This document shows positions 35,714 to 49,407 of a DNA stretch of 64,000 nucleotides, piece by piece (positions within the stretch are counted from its first letter, which is position 1; each line of letters begins with the position of its first letter). The translations under genes and the position numbers were made by a program. The stretch spans positions 2,296,501 to 2,360,500 of the forward strand of contig NC_135247.1 of assembly GCF_947623445.1 (NCBI RefSeq), given 5' to 3'. A model generated the notes under the pieces. The model was not told the DNA's origin and did not search any database. It was given only the letters and a program-made list of their open reading frames with translations. The stretch comes from Clavelina lepadiformis. Taxonomy: Eukaryota; Chordata; Ascidiacea; Aplousobranchia; Clavelinidae.

Positions 35714-38300
35714 TCATGATGTCATATGCAAACAACCGAACAAAAACTGAGAAAAAACTAAGATGAGTAAAAATAAGTAAATGGTTTTTTTTGAAGCAAG
35801 TTGCTTTCGAGCAAGGTGTATGTCCATACATTCTCTTCTGACTGTGCCTTCCCACCAGTCATTTACCGACTTAATCGTATAGATGTCGCTGTTGTGCCGG
35901 TCATGCAGTTTTCGGCACAAACCACAAAATCCACTTGGAGTTGGATTCAAATATTTCAAGATTGTTTTGCGCTGTTCTTTGCTTAATTGTTCGAAATTTT
36001 CATCCGATTCCACATTTGATAAAAGTTCGCCATTTTGGTCCAGAAATTTGACCCAAGTTCTCCATTCTAAATACTCGGCGTATGCTGTGACGTTTTTATC
36101 CAGGTAATAAATATATTTCACCAAATCTGCCGGAGTTTTGAAATCTTCTGCGTGAATATAAGATTTCGGTGGCAAGACAGCACTGACGTCGTCTTTGTGC
36201 GGACCAAATAAGATTGGAACGGCTCCGCTGTATAAAGCGTTGTACCAAAGTTTCTCTGTCATGTATCCATTACAATGATATGCGTTTTCGAAAACAAGAT
36301 AAAACTTGTATCTACACAAATAAAACTTTGAGTAAAAATGTAAAATAAATTAAAATATCACTTCCATAAAAGAAATAAAGACCTAAATGAAGTCATTATA
36401 CAAATCGGCAACTTAACATCACACCAGGGACCACCTTGGCTATAGCTACAATAACTCACGTGCTTAAAACTTCATTAAATGAAGGGTCCCATCTGCTTGC
36501 TACTGGAAATGGTACCCCTGAACATCCACCAAACTGATCGATTTTTAAACCATATTTTCGGAGGAGATCAGCGTATTCAAAACGCAAATACGAAGATGGA
36601 ATGTTTCCACAATTTCCAACTATCCATGCGACTAACCTGTCGTCGAAATCTTATTAACAAGCAAAATGCTTTTTTTCTTAGAAGTTATTTTACCCTTTTT
36701 TATAGTTAAGCAACGTCTTAAGCTCGGCGTTCATTTGGTGAAGTTCAGTATTGGCAGCACCAAACGAGTTTACAGGAACTGAGTGGATGGCTTTATTCAG
36801 GCTTTCTGGGTCAGTCAGTGTCACGTCTTTCTCTTTCGCTATAAAGTGCATGATATCGCGGCCATGTTTCTTGTTCCTGTGTATAAAAAAATTATTGCTT
36901 AGACAGACATGAATGCAAATGTTTTATTTCTATTTCTGTTTGTACCACAACATCTTCAGAATCCAAGGTAAAGTTGAATACGGAGAATGCACTCCGGATG
37001 ATCTTCGGACGCTCATTGTCAAGTTGAAGAAGAAATCTGGAACAGCTTTAGTTCGAAAGGGAACTCCCGCAGTGCTTTCCTGCACCCACCAGATGTAGAG
37101 TTGCTTTTTCTGTCTACGTTATTAAAGGAAACCACCTGTTGTGTAGCATGCCTTATAATGGCAATGATAATAGTTGATTGCAACGCCACAGAAGATGAGT
37201 ACACCACACTATGTAGGCCTGTCTGGCATATGTATAGTGCTAACAAAACAGTGTATGAAATAGATTTTCTTTAACCTGAGTGAGTTTTGTGGAAGATCTT
37301 GTGGCCGCCTCTTGACATCATGGGCATAAAAGACGACAGCATCACTTTTACTAATCAATTTTCTGTCAAACGCCAGTCGGCAATTTCCGCAGATCTTTGA
37401 ATCGACGAATATCCTGGAAAGCTTCTACGATTAAATATTGACGAAAACCAAACTTGACAAAGTTGCATTTAAGCACCACACGGTACAGAACAAAAAAAAT
37501 GCAAACTTACTCTTTGTCGTTATTGTTTACAGTCACGTTGTTAATTTCATGCAGATATTCCAATGGTACAGTTCGGTCGCTTCCGTACGGCACAAACCAG
37601 AACAGGATCATTTTCTCTTCAGAATCTTGGTGTCTAATAAAAGTAATTATTTTAACCTGACATTTAAATGTTATTTGTTAATTGCCAGAGACTGAAAGCA
37701 AACAGCGCAATTAAATAAGTTAAATTTGGGTAGGAGCGAAGTTCATTTTACCAAGCATAGTTGCTAATAGCACAAATAATGTAGAAAGTCTTATGACGCA
37801 TTTATTTGGAGGAAAAACACCTTTGGCCAAGTTTGGCGTGGCAAGATCTCTTCTCTCTTCAGAGTAATAATATAGTAGAACGTAGTAGTAGTAGTAGTAG
37901 TGTTAATAGCAACAACTTGTTACTTAAAACTATTTGTTTGTTTCTACACCAACGTGTTGTTAAACATTTACAAGACAACAGGCTAGTAAGTTAGTCGTAT
38001 TGAAATGGGAAACTTAAATTTACATTTTTGTTGTTAATCATTAGAATTGATCGAGCAGTGCTCTATCCGGTCTCCTGCTTTTTATTTAATTATCCTTGCG
38101 TACCTTTGGTTTCCAGGAGCTTGCGATAGGACGTTTTCATCTGACAGACTTGCACGCTGTAGTTGTTGGTCTTCTATTTGATCTTGAACGGCGAATAAAC
38201 TACCACGACCACCATGTTTTAAATACGAGACAGACAACGTTAAATAAACTATTATTTCACAAATCGCCGTCAGTAAACCCCACCGCATTAATTTCCGCAT
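35714..38300 (-). CDS. GT10 alpha-1,3-fucosyltransferase D3 (type 1, long tail)
   Basis: Exons 38104-38300, 37511-37633, 37276-37413, 36946-37113, 36694-36876, 36460-36636 and 35714-36311. The predicted 527-residue protein appears identical to D2, including the anchor, the FENAYHCNGYMTEKLW motif and the hydrophobic end. Its upstream neighbour on the same strand is the D3 SLC6 exon, and D2's unit begins just past its 3' end. Confidence 0.87.
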
Positions 38301-39086
38301 GATATTTTTGCTACAAATTTGCGTTTTCAGTCAAGGTGTCAGGATGAACGCTGGAATATGTCAAAGCAGAATCATACCGCCATGTTACCAATGAGCAAAA
38401 ACAGTGAAACAAACTACGGAAAGAAAAGTAACTGCCGGTAAACCAAGTAATATCGATTTTTTGCTGATGGTACTGCAACTGCTACACTGGTTTTTAAGCG
38501 GGTATTTAGCCGGGCGCTAAATCCAACAAAACTTAATCAGAAAAACACTCTAGGCTAAACCTGATAGGTCTACTTTTTATTTCAGCTCACGCTTTGTCAC
38601 GTTTCCTTCTGCAATGAGCTGATGTCGTAAAACTCTCTAATCAATCGCTAGAAACGCAACTCGTAACATCAGCAGCCCTTGAAAAGGGGAAAAATACAAG
38701 GTCTTGCTAGTTTACGCAGAACACAGCAACGATCCCTGCTATAGGCTCACCTTGCTGTTAAGGTGGTGTATTGTCTAATGAAGCTCAGAACTTCTTCTTT
38801 AGGCACTTTTATAGACACAAAGTTTTTCTGGGTATAAAGGTTTTACGGCTCCAAACAGTTGCTTTATAAAACATTACAAAACTTAACGACCCAGGGAATA
38901 TGTTAGATTAACGTTGTTATTTGGTACATTGAACAGCATGCCCGGACAAAACTGTACTTATATCGTTACTTAATGAATCGTAGCCTACTTAAGCTCCAGT
39001 TAAGCACATTATGATCTTATTGTCGTAAACTCTTGTTGTGCAGACAGTTTGCCAAACAACAATAGTTTCATTTGCATATTTCTTAC

Positions 39087-39258
39087 CTCCTCCATACTTA
39101 AAACACATATAAGGGAACCTCCAAATATTTCCAAGGCCAATACTGACACCAACGCTTGACATGTAAAAATCCCACGGTCTACTCCACGTCTGTCGCTTTT
39201 TCTCCTTCGAGTTCGTTAATATCGAATCATCCTCTTGACTATTTGTATTTTGCTCCAT
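39087..39258 (-). pseudogene. Orphan SLC6 first exon (unit D3)
   Basis: Identical peptide and intact donor to the other units, with the ATG at 39256-39258. No later SLC6 exons. Confidence 0.8.
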
Positions 39259-40278
39259 CAGTTATTATACAGTTTACACACGCTGCACAAATCTCATCAC
39301 TACTTCGAACACTGCATTATAGAATTGAAATCATGACCTACGTTGTCAAGTATATATCTACTTGCCACTCTTTTTGCGGTGCAGTGTACAATAGAAAAAG
39401 GTAAATTGCGTAACTGCAACAATGCTCGGAAACAAGAAGCTACCAAAACATTCACGAAATTGGTACAACGTTAAATTAAGTTTGACTTATCATATCAGCA
39501 TATCATTTGCTGGATAAAGGCTCCACCATTCTTAACGCGCATTAGTTTAATGCCATCTGCATTTACGGAATTAACGGTGTCGTTCTCATGAAACCTACAC
39601 TATTTCCGGTGTTCAGCTGAATTCCTAGCAATTTCCTTCACAATTCTAGCTAAGCTAGTAGATGATATAAAGAGTACTAACATTTACGTCATATCATAAC
39701 GTATAAGTACGAACTTGTCGAACTGTATAGTCTACGTACTAAGTACAGTAGCGGATTAAGGCGTACGGGGCTGCATGATGGGGCTGCAGCTTTATGCCCA
39801 CTGTCAAAAATAGACCCACCTGAATGCAAACGTCTTTATAAAAAGTAACCGTGTTTACTACAAAAGTCCGCCGGTACGTGGCTCTTTTGTCAAATCGTTA
39901 CTTGATTGAAATACTGTCAGTCAAGTCCTGTATACCGAAATGCAAATAAACATGAATTGTACAGTAGGCCCACTAATAGGTATTATTACGGTATAAAAGC
40001 AATAGTTGAATAAGGTAGAACCTCAAATGTTAACATTTGTTTATTTCTATTAACTTTTGGAAGCTTGATCTTGCTTGTTTATGTGTTATTTTACGAAATA
40101 TCAAAATATGTAGCTGTGTGAAACTTTCGCATTCCTTAGTCATATATTTGTCTTTGCTTTTTGGAACAAACAGAACCATCTTTGACTACAGGGAAGTCTT
40201 GAAGATAATGTATATATGTTAGTGTACAGCCAATGAAATGATCCATATTCACAGACGTTAAACCGCTGTCAATGCACC

Positions 40279-42865
40279 TCATGATGTCATATGCAAACAA
40301 CCGAACAAAAACTGAGAAAAAACTAAGATGAGTAAAAATAAGTAAATGGTTTTTTTTGAAGCAAGTTGCTTTCGAGCAAGGTGTATGTCCATACATTCTC
40401 TTCTGACTGTGCCTTCCCACCAGTCATTTACCGACTTAATCGTATAGATGTCGCTGTTGTGCCGGTCATGCAGTTTTCGGCACAAACCACAAAATCCACT
40501 TGGAGTTGGATTCAAATATTTCAAGATTGTTTTGCGCTGTTCTTTGCTTAATTGTTCGAAATTTTCATCCGATTCCACATTTGATAAAAGTTCGCCATTT
40601 TGGTCCAGAAATTTGACCCAAGTTCTCCATTCTAAATACTCGGCGTATGCTGTGACGTTTTTATCCAGGTAATAAATATATTTCACCAAATCTGCCGGAG
40701 TTTTGAAATCTTCTGCGTGAATATAAGATTTCGGTGGCAAGACAGCACTGACGTCGTCTTTGTGCGGACCAAATAAGATTGGAACGGCTCCGCTGTATAA
40801 AGCGTTGTACCAAAGTTTCTCTGTCATGTATCCATTACAATGATATGCGTTTTCGAAAACAAGATAAAACTTGTATCTACACAAATAAAACTTTGAGTAA
40901 AAATGTAAAATAAATTAAAATATCACTTCCATAAAAGAAATAAAGACCTAAATGAAGTCATTATACAAATCGGCAACTTAACATCACACCAGGGACCACC
41001 TTGGCTATAGCTACAATAACTCACGTGCTTAAAACTTCATTAAATGAAGGGTCCCATCTGCTTGCTACTGGAAATGGTACCCCTGAACATCCACCAAACT
41101 GATCGATTTTTAAACCATATTTTCGGAGGAGATCAGCGTATTCAAAACGCAAATACGAAGATGGAATGTTTCCACAATTTCCAACTATCCATGCGACTAA
41201 CCTGTCGTCGAAATCTTATTAACAAGCAAAATGCTTTTTTTCTTAGAAGTTATTTTACCCTTTTTTATAGTTAAGCAACGTCTTAAGCTCGGCGTTCATT
41301 TGGTGAAGTTCAGTATTGGCAGCACCAAACGAGTTTACAGGAACTGAGTGGATGGCTTTATTCAGGCTTTCTGGGTCAGTCAGTGTCACGTCTTTCTCTT
41401 TCGCTATAAAGTGCATGATATCGCGGCCATGTTTCTTGTTCCTGTGTATAAAAAAATTATTGCTTAGACAGACATGAATGCAAATGTTTTATTTCTATTT
41501 CTGTTTGTACCACAACATCTTCAGAATCCAAGGTAAAGTTGAATACGGAGAATGCACTCCGGATGATCTTCGGACGCTCATTGTCAAGTTGAAGAAGAAA
41601 TCTGGAACAGCTTTAGTTCGAAAGGGAACTCCCGCAGTGCTTTCCTGCACCCACCAGATGTAGAGTTGCTTTTTCTGTCTACGTTATTAAAGGAAACCAC
41701 CTGTTGTGTAGCATGCCTTATAATGGCAATGATAATAGTTGATTGCAACGCCACAGAAGATGAGTACACCACACTATGTAGGCCTGTCTGGCATATGTAT
41801 AGTGCTAACAAAACAGTGTATGAAATAGATTTTCTTTAACCTGAGTGAGTTTTGTGGAAGATCTTGTGGCCGCCTCTTGACATCATGGGCATAAAAGACG
41901 ACAGCATCACTTTTACTAATCAATTTTCTGTCAAACGCCAGTCGGCAATTTCCGCAGATCTTTGAATCGACGAATATCCTGGAAAGCTTCTACGATTAAA
42001 TATTGACGAAAACCAAACTTGACAAAGTTGCATTTAAGCACCACACGGTACAGAACAAAAAAAATGCAAACTTACTCTTTGTCGTTATTGTTTACAGTCA
42101 CGTTGTTAATTTCATGCAGATATTCCAATGGTACAGTTCGGTCGCTTCCGTACGGCACAAACCAGAACAGGATCATTTTCTCTTCAGAATCTTGGTGTCT
42201 AATAAAAGTAATTATTTTAACCTGACATTTAAATGTTATTTGTTAATTGCCAGAGACTGAAAGCAAACAGCGCAATTAAATAAGTTAAATTTGGGTAGGA
42301 GCGAAGTTCATTTTACCAAGCATAGTTGCTAATAGCACAAATAATGTAGAAAGTCTTATGACGCATTTATTTGGAGGAAAAACACCTTTGGCCAAGTTTG
42401 GCGTGGCAAGATCTCTTCTCTCTTCAGAGTAATAATATAGTAGAACGTAGTAGTAGTAGTAGTAGTGTTAATAGCAACAACTTGTTACTTAAAACTATTT
42501 GTTTGTTTCTACACCAACGTGTTGTTAAACATTTACAAGACAACAGGCTAGTAAGTTAGTCGTATTGAAATGGGAAACTTAAATTTACATTTTTGTTGTT
42601 AATCATTAGAATTGATCGAGCAGTGCTCTATCCGGTCTCCTGCTTTTTATTTAATTATCCTTGCGTACCTTTGGTTTCCAGGAGCTTGCGATAGGACGTT
42701 TTCATCTGACAGACTTGCACGCTGTAGTTGTTGGTCTTCTATTTGATCTTGAACGGCGAATAAACTACCACGACCACCATGTTTTAAATACGAGACAGAC
42801 AACGTTAAATAAACTATTATTTCACAAATCGCCGTCAGTAAACCCCACCGCATTAATTTCCGCAT
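40279..42865 (-). CDS. GT10 alpha-1,3-fucosyltransferase D4 (type 1, long tail)
   Basis: Exons 42669-42865, 42076-42198, 41841-41978, 41511-41678, 41259-41441, 41025-41201 and 40279-40876. The reading frame is open for 527 residues and appears identical in protein to D2 and D3. Splice borders and phases are the same. Confidence 0.87.
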
Positions 42866-43651
42866 GATATTTTTGCTACAAATTTGCGTTTTCAGTCAAG
42901 GTGTCAGGATGAACGCTGGAATATGTCAAAGCAGAATCATACCGCCATGTTACCAATGAGCAAAAACAGTGAAACAAACTACGGAAAGAAAAGTAACTGC
43001 CGGTAAACCAAGTAATATCGATTTTTTGCTGATGGTACTGCAACTGCTACACTGGTTTTTAAGCGGGTATTTAGCCGGGCGCTAAATCCAACAAAACTTA
43101 ATCAGAAAAACACTCTAGGCTAAACCTGATAGGTCTACTTTTTATTTCAGCTCACGCTTTGTCACGTTTCCTTCTGCAATGAGCTGATGTCGTAAAACTC
43201 TCTAATCAATCGCTAGAAACGCAACTCGTAACATCAGCAGCCCTTGAAAAGGGGAAAAATACAAGGTCTTGCTAGTTTACGCAGAACACAGCAACGATCC
43301 CTGCTATAGGCTCACCTTGCTGTTAAGGTGGTGTATTGTCTAATGAAGCTCAGAACTTCTTCTTTAGGCACTTTTATAGACACAAAGTTTTTCTGGGTAT
43401 AAAGGTTTTACGGCTCCAAACAGTTGCTTTATAAAACATTACAAAACTTAACGACCCAGGGAATATGTTAGATTAACGTTGTTATTTGGTACATTGAACA
43501 GCATGCCTGGACAAAACTGTACTTATATCGTTACTTAATGAATCGTAGCCTACTTAAGCTCCAGTTAAGCACATTATGATCTTATTGTCGTAAACTCTTG
43601 TTGTGCAGACAGTTTGCCAAACAACAATAGTTTCATTTGCATATTTCTTAC

Positions 43652-43823
43652 CTCCTCCATACTTAAAACACATATAAGGGAACCTCCAAATATTTCCAAG
43701 GCCAATACTGACACCAACGCTTGACATGTAAAAATCCCACGGTCTACTCCACGTCTGTCGCTTTTTCTCCTTCGAGTTCGTTAATATCGAATCATCCTCT
43801 TGACTATTTGTATTTTGCTCCAT
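43652..43823 (-). pseudogene. Orphan SLC6 first exon (unit D4)
   Basis: Same as in D1, with the ATG at 43821-43823 and intact donor. No later exons. Confidence 0.8.
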
Positions 43824-44843
43824 CAGTTATTATACAGTTTACACACGCTGCACAAATCTCATCACTACTTCGAACACTGCATTATAGAATTGAAATCATG
43901 ACCTACGTAGTCAAGTATATATCTACTTGCCATTCTTTTTGCGGTGCAGTGTACAATAGAAAAAGGTAAATTGCGTAACTGCAACAATGCTCGGAAACAA
44001 GAAGCTACCAAAACATTCACGAAATTGGTACAACGTTAAATTAAGTTTGACTTATCATATCAGCATATCATTTGCTGGATAAAGGCTCCACCATTCTTAA
44101 CGCGCATTAGTTTAATGCCATCTGCATTTACGGAATTAACGGTGTCGTTCTCATGAAACCTACACTATTTCCGGTGTTCAGCTGAATTCCTAGCAATTTC
44201 CTTCACAATTCTAGCTAAGCTAGTAGATGATATAAAGAGTACTAACATTTACGTCATATCATAACGTATAAGTACGAACTTGTCGAACTGTATAGTCTAC
44301 GTACTAAGTACAGTAGCGGATTAAGGCGTACGGGGCTGCATGATGGGGCTGCAGCTTTATGCCCACTGTCAAAAATAGACCCACCTGAATGCAAACGTCT
44401 TTATAAAAAGTAACCGTGTTTACTACAAAAGTCCGCCGGTACGTGGCTCTTTTGTCAAATCGTTACTTGATTGAAATACTGTCAGTCAAGTCCTGTATAC
44501 CGAAATGCAAATAAACATGAATTGTACAGTAGGCCCACTAATAGGTATTATTACGGTATAAAAGCAATAGTTGAATAAGGTAGAACCTCAAATGTTAACA
44601 TTTGTTTATTTCTATTAACTTTTGGAAGCTTGATCTTGCTTGTTTATGTGTTATTTTACGAAATATCAAAATATGTAGCTGTGTGAAACTTTCGCATTCC
44701 TTAGTCATATATTTGTCTTTGCTTTTTGGAACAAACAGAACCATCTTTGACTACAGGGAAGTCTTGAAGATAATGTATATATGTTAGTGTACAGCCAATG
44801 AAATGATCCATATTCACAGACGTTAAACCGCTGTCAATGCACC

Positions 44844-47430
44844 TCATGATGTCATATGCAAACAACCGAACAAAAACTGAGAAAAAACTAAGATGAGTAA
44901 AAATAAGTAAATGGTTTTTTTTGAAGCAAGTTGCTTTCGAGCAAGGTGTATGTCCATACATTCTCTTCTGACTGTGCCTTCCCACCAGTCATTTACCGAC
45001 TTAATCGTATAGATGTCGCTGTTGTGCCGGTCATGCAGTTTTCGGCACAAACCACAAAATCCACTTGGAGTTGGATTCAAATATTTCAAGATTGTTTTGC
45101 GCTGTTCTTTGCTTAATTGTTCGAAATTTTCATCCGATTCCACATTTGATAAAAGTTCGCCATTTTGGTCCAGAAATTTGACCCAAGTTCTCCATTCTAA
45201 ATACTCGGCGTATGCTGTGACGTTTTTATCCAGGTAATAAATATATTTCACCAAATCTGCCGGAGTTTTGAAATCTTCTGCGTGAATATAAGATTTCGGT
45301 GGCAAGACAGCACTGACGTCGTCTTTGTGCGGACCAAATAAGATTGGAACGGCTCCGCTGTATAAAGCGTTGTACCAAAGTTTCTCTGTCATGTATCCAT
45401 TACAATGATATGCGTTTTCGAAAACAAGATAAAACTTGTATCTACACAAATAAAACTTTGAGTAAAAATGTAAAATAAATTAAAATATCACTTCCATAAA
45501 AGAAATAAAGACCTAAATGAAGTCATTATACAAATCGGCAACTTAACATCACACCAGGGACCACCTTGGCTATAGCTACAATAACTCACGTGCTTAAAAC
45601 TTCATTAAATGAAGGGTCCCATCTGCTTGCTACTGGAAATGGTACCCCTGAACATCCACCAAACTGATCGATTTTTAAACCATATTTTCGGAGGAGATCA
45701 GCGTATTCAAAACGCAAATACGAAGATGGAATGTTTCCACAATTTCCAACTATCCATGCGACTAACCTGTCGTCGAAATCTTATTAACAAGCAAAATGCT
45801 TTTTTTCTTAGAAGTTATTTTACCCTTTTTTATAGTTAAGCAACGTCTTAAGCTCGGCGTTCATTTGGTGAAGTTCAGTATTGGCAGCACCAAACGAGTT
45901 TACAGGAACTGAGTGGATGGCTTTATTCAGGCTTTCTGGGTCAGTCAGTGTCACGTCTTTCTCTTTCGCTATAAAGTGCATGATATCGCGGCCATGTTTC
46001 TTGTTCCTGTGTATAAAAAAATTATTGCTTAGACAGACATGAATGCAAATGTTTTATTTCTATTTCTGTTTGTACCACAACATCTTCAGAATCCAAGGTA
46101 AAGTTGAATACGGAGAATGCACTCCGGATGATCTTCGGACGCTCATTGTCAAGTTGAAGAAGAAATCTGGAACAGCTTTAGTTCGAAAGGGAACTCCCGC
46201 AGTGCTTTCCTGCACCCACCAGATGTAGAGTTGCTTTTTCTGTCTACGTTATTAAAGGAAACCACCTGTTGTGTAGCATGCCTTATAATGGCAATGATAA
46301 TAGTTGATTGCAACGCCACAGAAGATGAGTACACCACACTATGTAGGCCTGTCTGGCATATGTATAGTGCTAACAAAACAGTGTATGAAATAGATTTTCT
46401 TTAACCTGAGTGAGTTTTGTGGAAGATCTTGTGGCCGCCTCTTGACATCATGGGCATAAAAGACGACAGCATCACTTTTACTAATCAATTTTCTGTCAAA
46501 CGCCAGTCGGCAATTTCCGCAGATCTTTGAATCGACGAATATCCTGGAAAGCTTCTACGATTAAATATTGACGAAAACCAAACTTGACAAAGTTGCATTT
46601 AAGCACCACACGGTACAGAACAAAAAAAATGCAAACTTACTCTTTGTCGTTATTGTTTACAGTCACGTTGTTAATTTCATGCAGATATTCCAATGGTACA
46701 GTTCGGTCGCTTCCGTACGGCACAAACCAGAACAGGATCATTTTCTCTTCAGAATCTTGGTGTCTAATAAAAGTAATTATTTTAACCTGACATTTAAATG
46801 TTATTTGTTAATTGCCAGAGACTGAAAGCAAACAGCGCAATTAAATAAGTTAAATTTGGGTAGGAGCGAAGTTCATTTTACCAAGCATAGTTGCTAATAG
46901 CACAAATAATGTAGAAAGTCTTATGACGCATTTATTTGGAGGAAAAACACCTTTGGCCAAGTTTGGCGTGGCAAGATCTCTTCTCTCTTCAGAGTAATAA
47001 TATAGTAGAACGTAGTAGTAGTAGTAGTAGTGTTAATAGCAACAACTTGTTACTTAAAACTATTTGTTTGTTTCTACACCAACGTGTTGTTAAACATTTA
47101 CAAGACAACAGGCTAGTAAGTTAGTCGTATTGAAATGGGAAACTTAAATTTACATTTTTGTTGTTAATCATTAGAATTGATCGAGCAGTGCTCTATCCGG
47201 TCTCCTGCTTTTTATTTAATTATCCTTGCGTACCTTTGGTTTCCAGGAGCTTGCGATAGGACGTTTTCATCTGACAGACTTGCACGCTGTAGTTGTTGGT
47301 CTTCTATTTGATCTTGAACGGCGAATAAACTACCACGACCACCATGTTTTAAATACGAGACAGACAACGTTAAATAAACTATTATTTCACAAATCGCCGT
47401 CAGTAAACCCCACCGCATTAATTTCCGCAT
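44844..47430 (-). CDS. GT10 alpha-1,3-fucosyltransferase D5 (type 1, long tail)
   Basis: Exons 47234-47430, 46641-46763, 46406-46543, 46076-46243, 45824-46006, 45590-45766 and 44844-45441. Open 527-residue frame that appears identical in protein to D2-D4. Confidence 0.87.
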
Positions 47431-48216
47431 GATATTTTTGCTACAAATTTGCGTTTTCAGTCAAGGTGTCAGGATGAACGCTGGAATATGTCAAAGCAGA
47501 ATCATACCGCCATGTTACCAATGAGCAAAAACAGTGAAACAAACTACGGAAAGAAAAGTAACTGCCGGTAAACCAAGTAATATCGATTTTTTGCTGATGG
47601 TACTGCAACTGCTACACTGGTTTTTAAGCGGGTATTTAGCCGGGCGCTAAATCCAACAAAACTTAATCAGAAAAACACTCTAGGCTAAACCTGATAGGTC
47701 TACTTTTTATTTCAGCTCACGCTTTGTCACGTTTCCTTCTGCAATGAGCTGATGTCGTAAAACTCTCTAATCAATCGCTAGAAACGCAACTCGTAACATC
47801 AGCAGCCCTTGAAAAGGGGAAAAATACAAGGTCTTGCTAGTTTACGCAGAACACAGCAACGATCCCTGCTATAGGCTCACCTTGCTGTTAAGGTGGTGTA
47901 TTGTCTAATGAAGCTCAGAACTTCTTCTTTAGGCACTTTTATAGACACAAAGTTTTTCTGGGTATAAAGGTTTTACGGCTCCAAACAGTTGCTTTATAAA
48001 ACATTACAAAACTTAACGACCCAGGGAATATGTTAGATTAACGTTGTTATTTGGTACATTGAACAGCATGCCTGGACAAAACTGTACTTATATCGTTACT
48101 TAATGAATCGTAGCCTACTTAAGCTCCAGTTAAGCACATTATGATCTTATTGTCGTAAACTCTTGTTGTGCAGACAGTTTGCCAAACAACAATAGTTTCA
48201 TTTGCATATTTCTTAC

Positions 48217-48388
48217 CTCCTCCATACTTAAAACACATATAAGGGAACCTCCAAATATTTCCAAGGCCAATACTGACACCAACGCTTGACATGTAAAAAT
48301 CCCACGGTCTACTCCACGTCTGTCGCTTTTTCTCCTTCGAGTTCGTTAATATCGAATCATCCTCTTGACTATTTGTATTTTGCTCCAT
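48217..48388 (-). pseudogene. Orphan SLC6 first exon (unit D5)
   Basis: Last of the five copies, with the ATG at 48386-48388 and donor intact. The next gene upstream, D6, has no such exon. Confidence 0.8.
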
Positions 48389-49407
48389 CAGTTATTATAC
48401 AGTTTACACACGCTGCACAAATCTCATCACTACTTCGAACACTGCATTATAGAATTGAAATCATGACCTACGTTGTCAAGTATATATCTACTTGCCATTC
48501 TTTTTGCGGTGCAGTGTACAATAGAAAAAGGTAAATTGCGTAACTGCAACAATGCTCGGAAACAAGAAGCTACCAAAACATTCACGAAATTGGTACAACG
48601 TTAAATTAAGTTTGACTTATCATATCAGCATATCATTTGCTGGATAAAGGCTCCACCATTCTTAACGCGCATTAGTTTAATGCCATCTGCATTTACGGAA
48701 TTAACGGTGTCGTTCTCATGAAACCTACACTATTTCCGGTGTTCAGCTGAATTCCTAGCAATTTCCTTCACAATTCTAGCTAAGCTAGTAGATGATATAA
48801 AGAGTACTAACATTTACGTCATATCATAACGTATAAGTACGAACTTGTCGAACTGTATAGTCTACGTACTAAGTACAGTAGCGGATTAAGGCGTACGGGG
48901 CTGCATGATGGGGCTGCAGCTTTATGCCCACTGTCAAAAATAGACCCACCTGAATGCAAACGTCTTATAAAAAGTAACCGTGTTTACTACAAAAGTCCGC
49001 CGGTACGTGGCTCTTTTGTCAAATCGTTACTTGATTGAAATACTGTCAGTCAAGTCCTGTATACCGAAATGCAAATAAACATGAATTGTACAGTAGGCCC
49101 ACTAATAGGTATTATTACGGTATAAAAGCAATAGTTGAATAAGGTAGAACCTCAAATGTTAACATTTGTTTATTTCTATTAACTTTTGGAAGCTTGATCT
49201 TGCTTGTTTATGTGTTATTTTACGAAATATCAAAATATGTAGCTGTGTGAAACTTTCGCATTCCTTAGTCATATATTTGTCTTTGCTTTTTGGAACAAAC
49301 AGAACCATCTTTGACTACAGGGAAGTCTTGAAGATAATGTATATATGTTAGTGTACAGCCAATGAAATGATCCATATTCACAGACGTTAAACCGCTGTCA
49401 ATGCACC

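Larger units (their letters stand above)
35586..40150. repeat. Tandem unit D3
   Basis: 4565 bp, with an SLC6 fragment at 38975-40150. It has a private C at about 38942 (GCCCGG instead of GCCTGG) shared with D6, so it is distinguishable from D2. Confidence 0.88.
40151..44715. repeat. Tandem unit D4
   Basis: 4565 bp, with an SLC6 fragment at 43540-44715. Near 43909-43933 it carries the same two variants as D1 (CGTAGTC and CCATTC), unlike D2 and D3. Confidence 0.88.
44716..49279. repeat. Tandem unit D5
   Basis: 4564 bp; one T is missing near 48964 relative to D1-D4. SLC6 fragment at 48105-49279. It is mosaic for the two variants noted in D4 (CGTTGTC with CCATTC). Confidence 0.88.
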